From Actinomycetota bacterium (lineage in GTDB: Bacteria > Actinomycetota > Thermoleophilia > UBA2241), in contig PKYM01000107.1 in the NCBI GenBank assembly GCA_003132645.1, forward strand, positions 6,216-11,670: a DNA stretch of 5,455 bases, written 5' to 3'. Positions within the stretch are counted from its first letter, which is position 1. Each line of letters starts with the position of its first letter. The notes beneath the pieces are model-generated. The model had not been told where the DNA came from, searched no databases, and worked only from the letters and a program-made list of their open reading frames with translations. This document shows positions 5,280 through 5,455 of the stretch, in pieces. The position numbers were made by a program, and so were the translations under genes.

Positions 5280-5455
5280 GTGAGCGCTCCGCGGGTCCTG
5301 CTCGTCATCGAAGCGACGCGCGACGCGCGCGCGATCGACGCCACGTTGCGGCGCGCCGGCTGGCAGCCCTGTCGCACCTGGGTGACCACGACCGAGAAGC
5401 TCGCCTCCGTCCTGCGCGAGGGCGGCTGTCAGGCCGTGGTGGTCGATTGCCGGCT
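5280..5455 (+). CDS. Response-regulator receiver-like protein, N-terminal part (3' end outside window)
   Basis: Only the first 58 complete codons are present. The translation from GTG 5280 begins MSAPRVLLVIEATRDA and continues through LRRAGWQPCRTWVTTTEKLASVLREGG to QAVVVDCR. This matches the first half of a CheY-like receiver domain of the kind found at the N-terminus of PAS-containing hybrid signalling proteins: beta1 RVLLV, helix 1 DARAIDATLRRAG, beta2, helix 2, and beta3 VVVD with the likely phospho-acceptor Asp56. The usual acidic pair after beta1 is changed to Ile10-Glu11, so phosphorylation chemistry may be weakened. The start is uncertain: in-frame GTG 5265 and TTG 5256 are alternatives, and a GGGG at 5249-5252 is the only purine-rich stretch nearby. 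GTG 5280 puts the start right at beta1. What follows the receiver domain cannot be seen. Confidence 0.65.
   Translation, partial: MSAPRVLLVIEATRDARAIDATLRRAGWQPCRTWVTTTEKLASVLREGGCQAVVVDCR

Overview
This 5.45 kb window comes from a GC-rich bacterial chromosome. Strong purine-rich Shine-Dalgarno sequences (GGAGGT, AAAGGAG), sigma70-type promoters and the protein families all fit a high-GC Actinomycetota-like organism, possibly of the Thermoleophilia type. That placement is an inference from general protein resemblance, since no search was possible. I see no insertion sequence, phage gene, CRISPR array or plasmid feature, and the window looks like ordinary chromosome.

Layout, left to right. 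(1) Two minus-strand genes: an M20-family zinc aminoacylase/peptidase (72-1415) and, upstream of it, a DUF72 (YecE-like) protein (1578-2582), separated by a 162-base gap holding a terminator-like hairpin and a -10-like element. (2) A 452-base stretch without a convincing protein gene (2583-3034). It contains a near-consensus plus-strand promoter (2661-2689) with no gene behind it and a 14-bp hairpin (2869-2900), and it ends in a second near-consensus promoter (2973-3001) that serves the next gene. (3) A tRNA-Leu(GAG) with encoded CCA (3035-3123), bracketed by perfect hairpins on both sides. (4) A plus-strand protein made of three tandem PAS domains with no visible output domain (3304-4482). 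(5) Convergent to it, a small PPC/DUF296 protein on the minus strand (4570-5001). (6) A 278-base divergent spacer with short repeats. (7) The start of a plus-strand response-regulator receiver-like protein cut off by the window end (5280 to >5455).

The genes do not form one pathway. The M20 and DUF72 genes are catabolic or housekeeping neighbours. The PAS-only protein and the receiver-like protein suggest a signalling neighbourhood, but a convergent PPC gene separates them, so any functional link is speculation. The main candidates for something undescribed are the orphan promoter plus hairpin upstream of the tRNA (a possible small RNA), the hairpin placed at the predicted 5' end of the tRNA precursor, and the output-less triple-PAS protein. 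None of these amounts to clear evidence for a new system.
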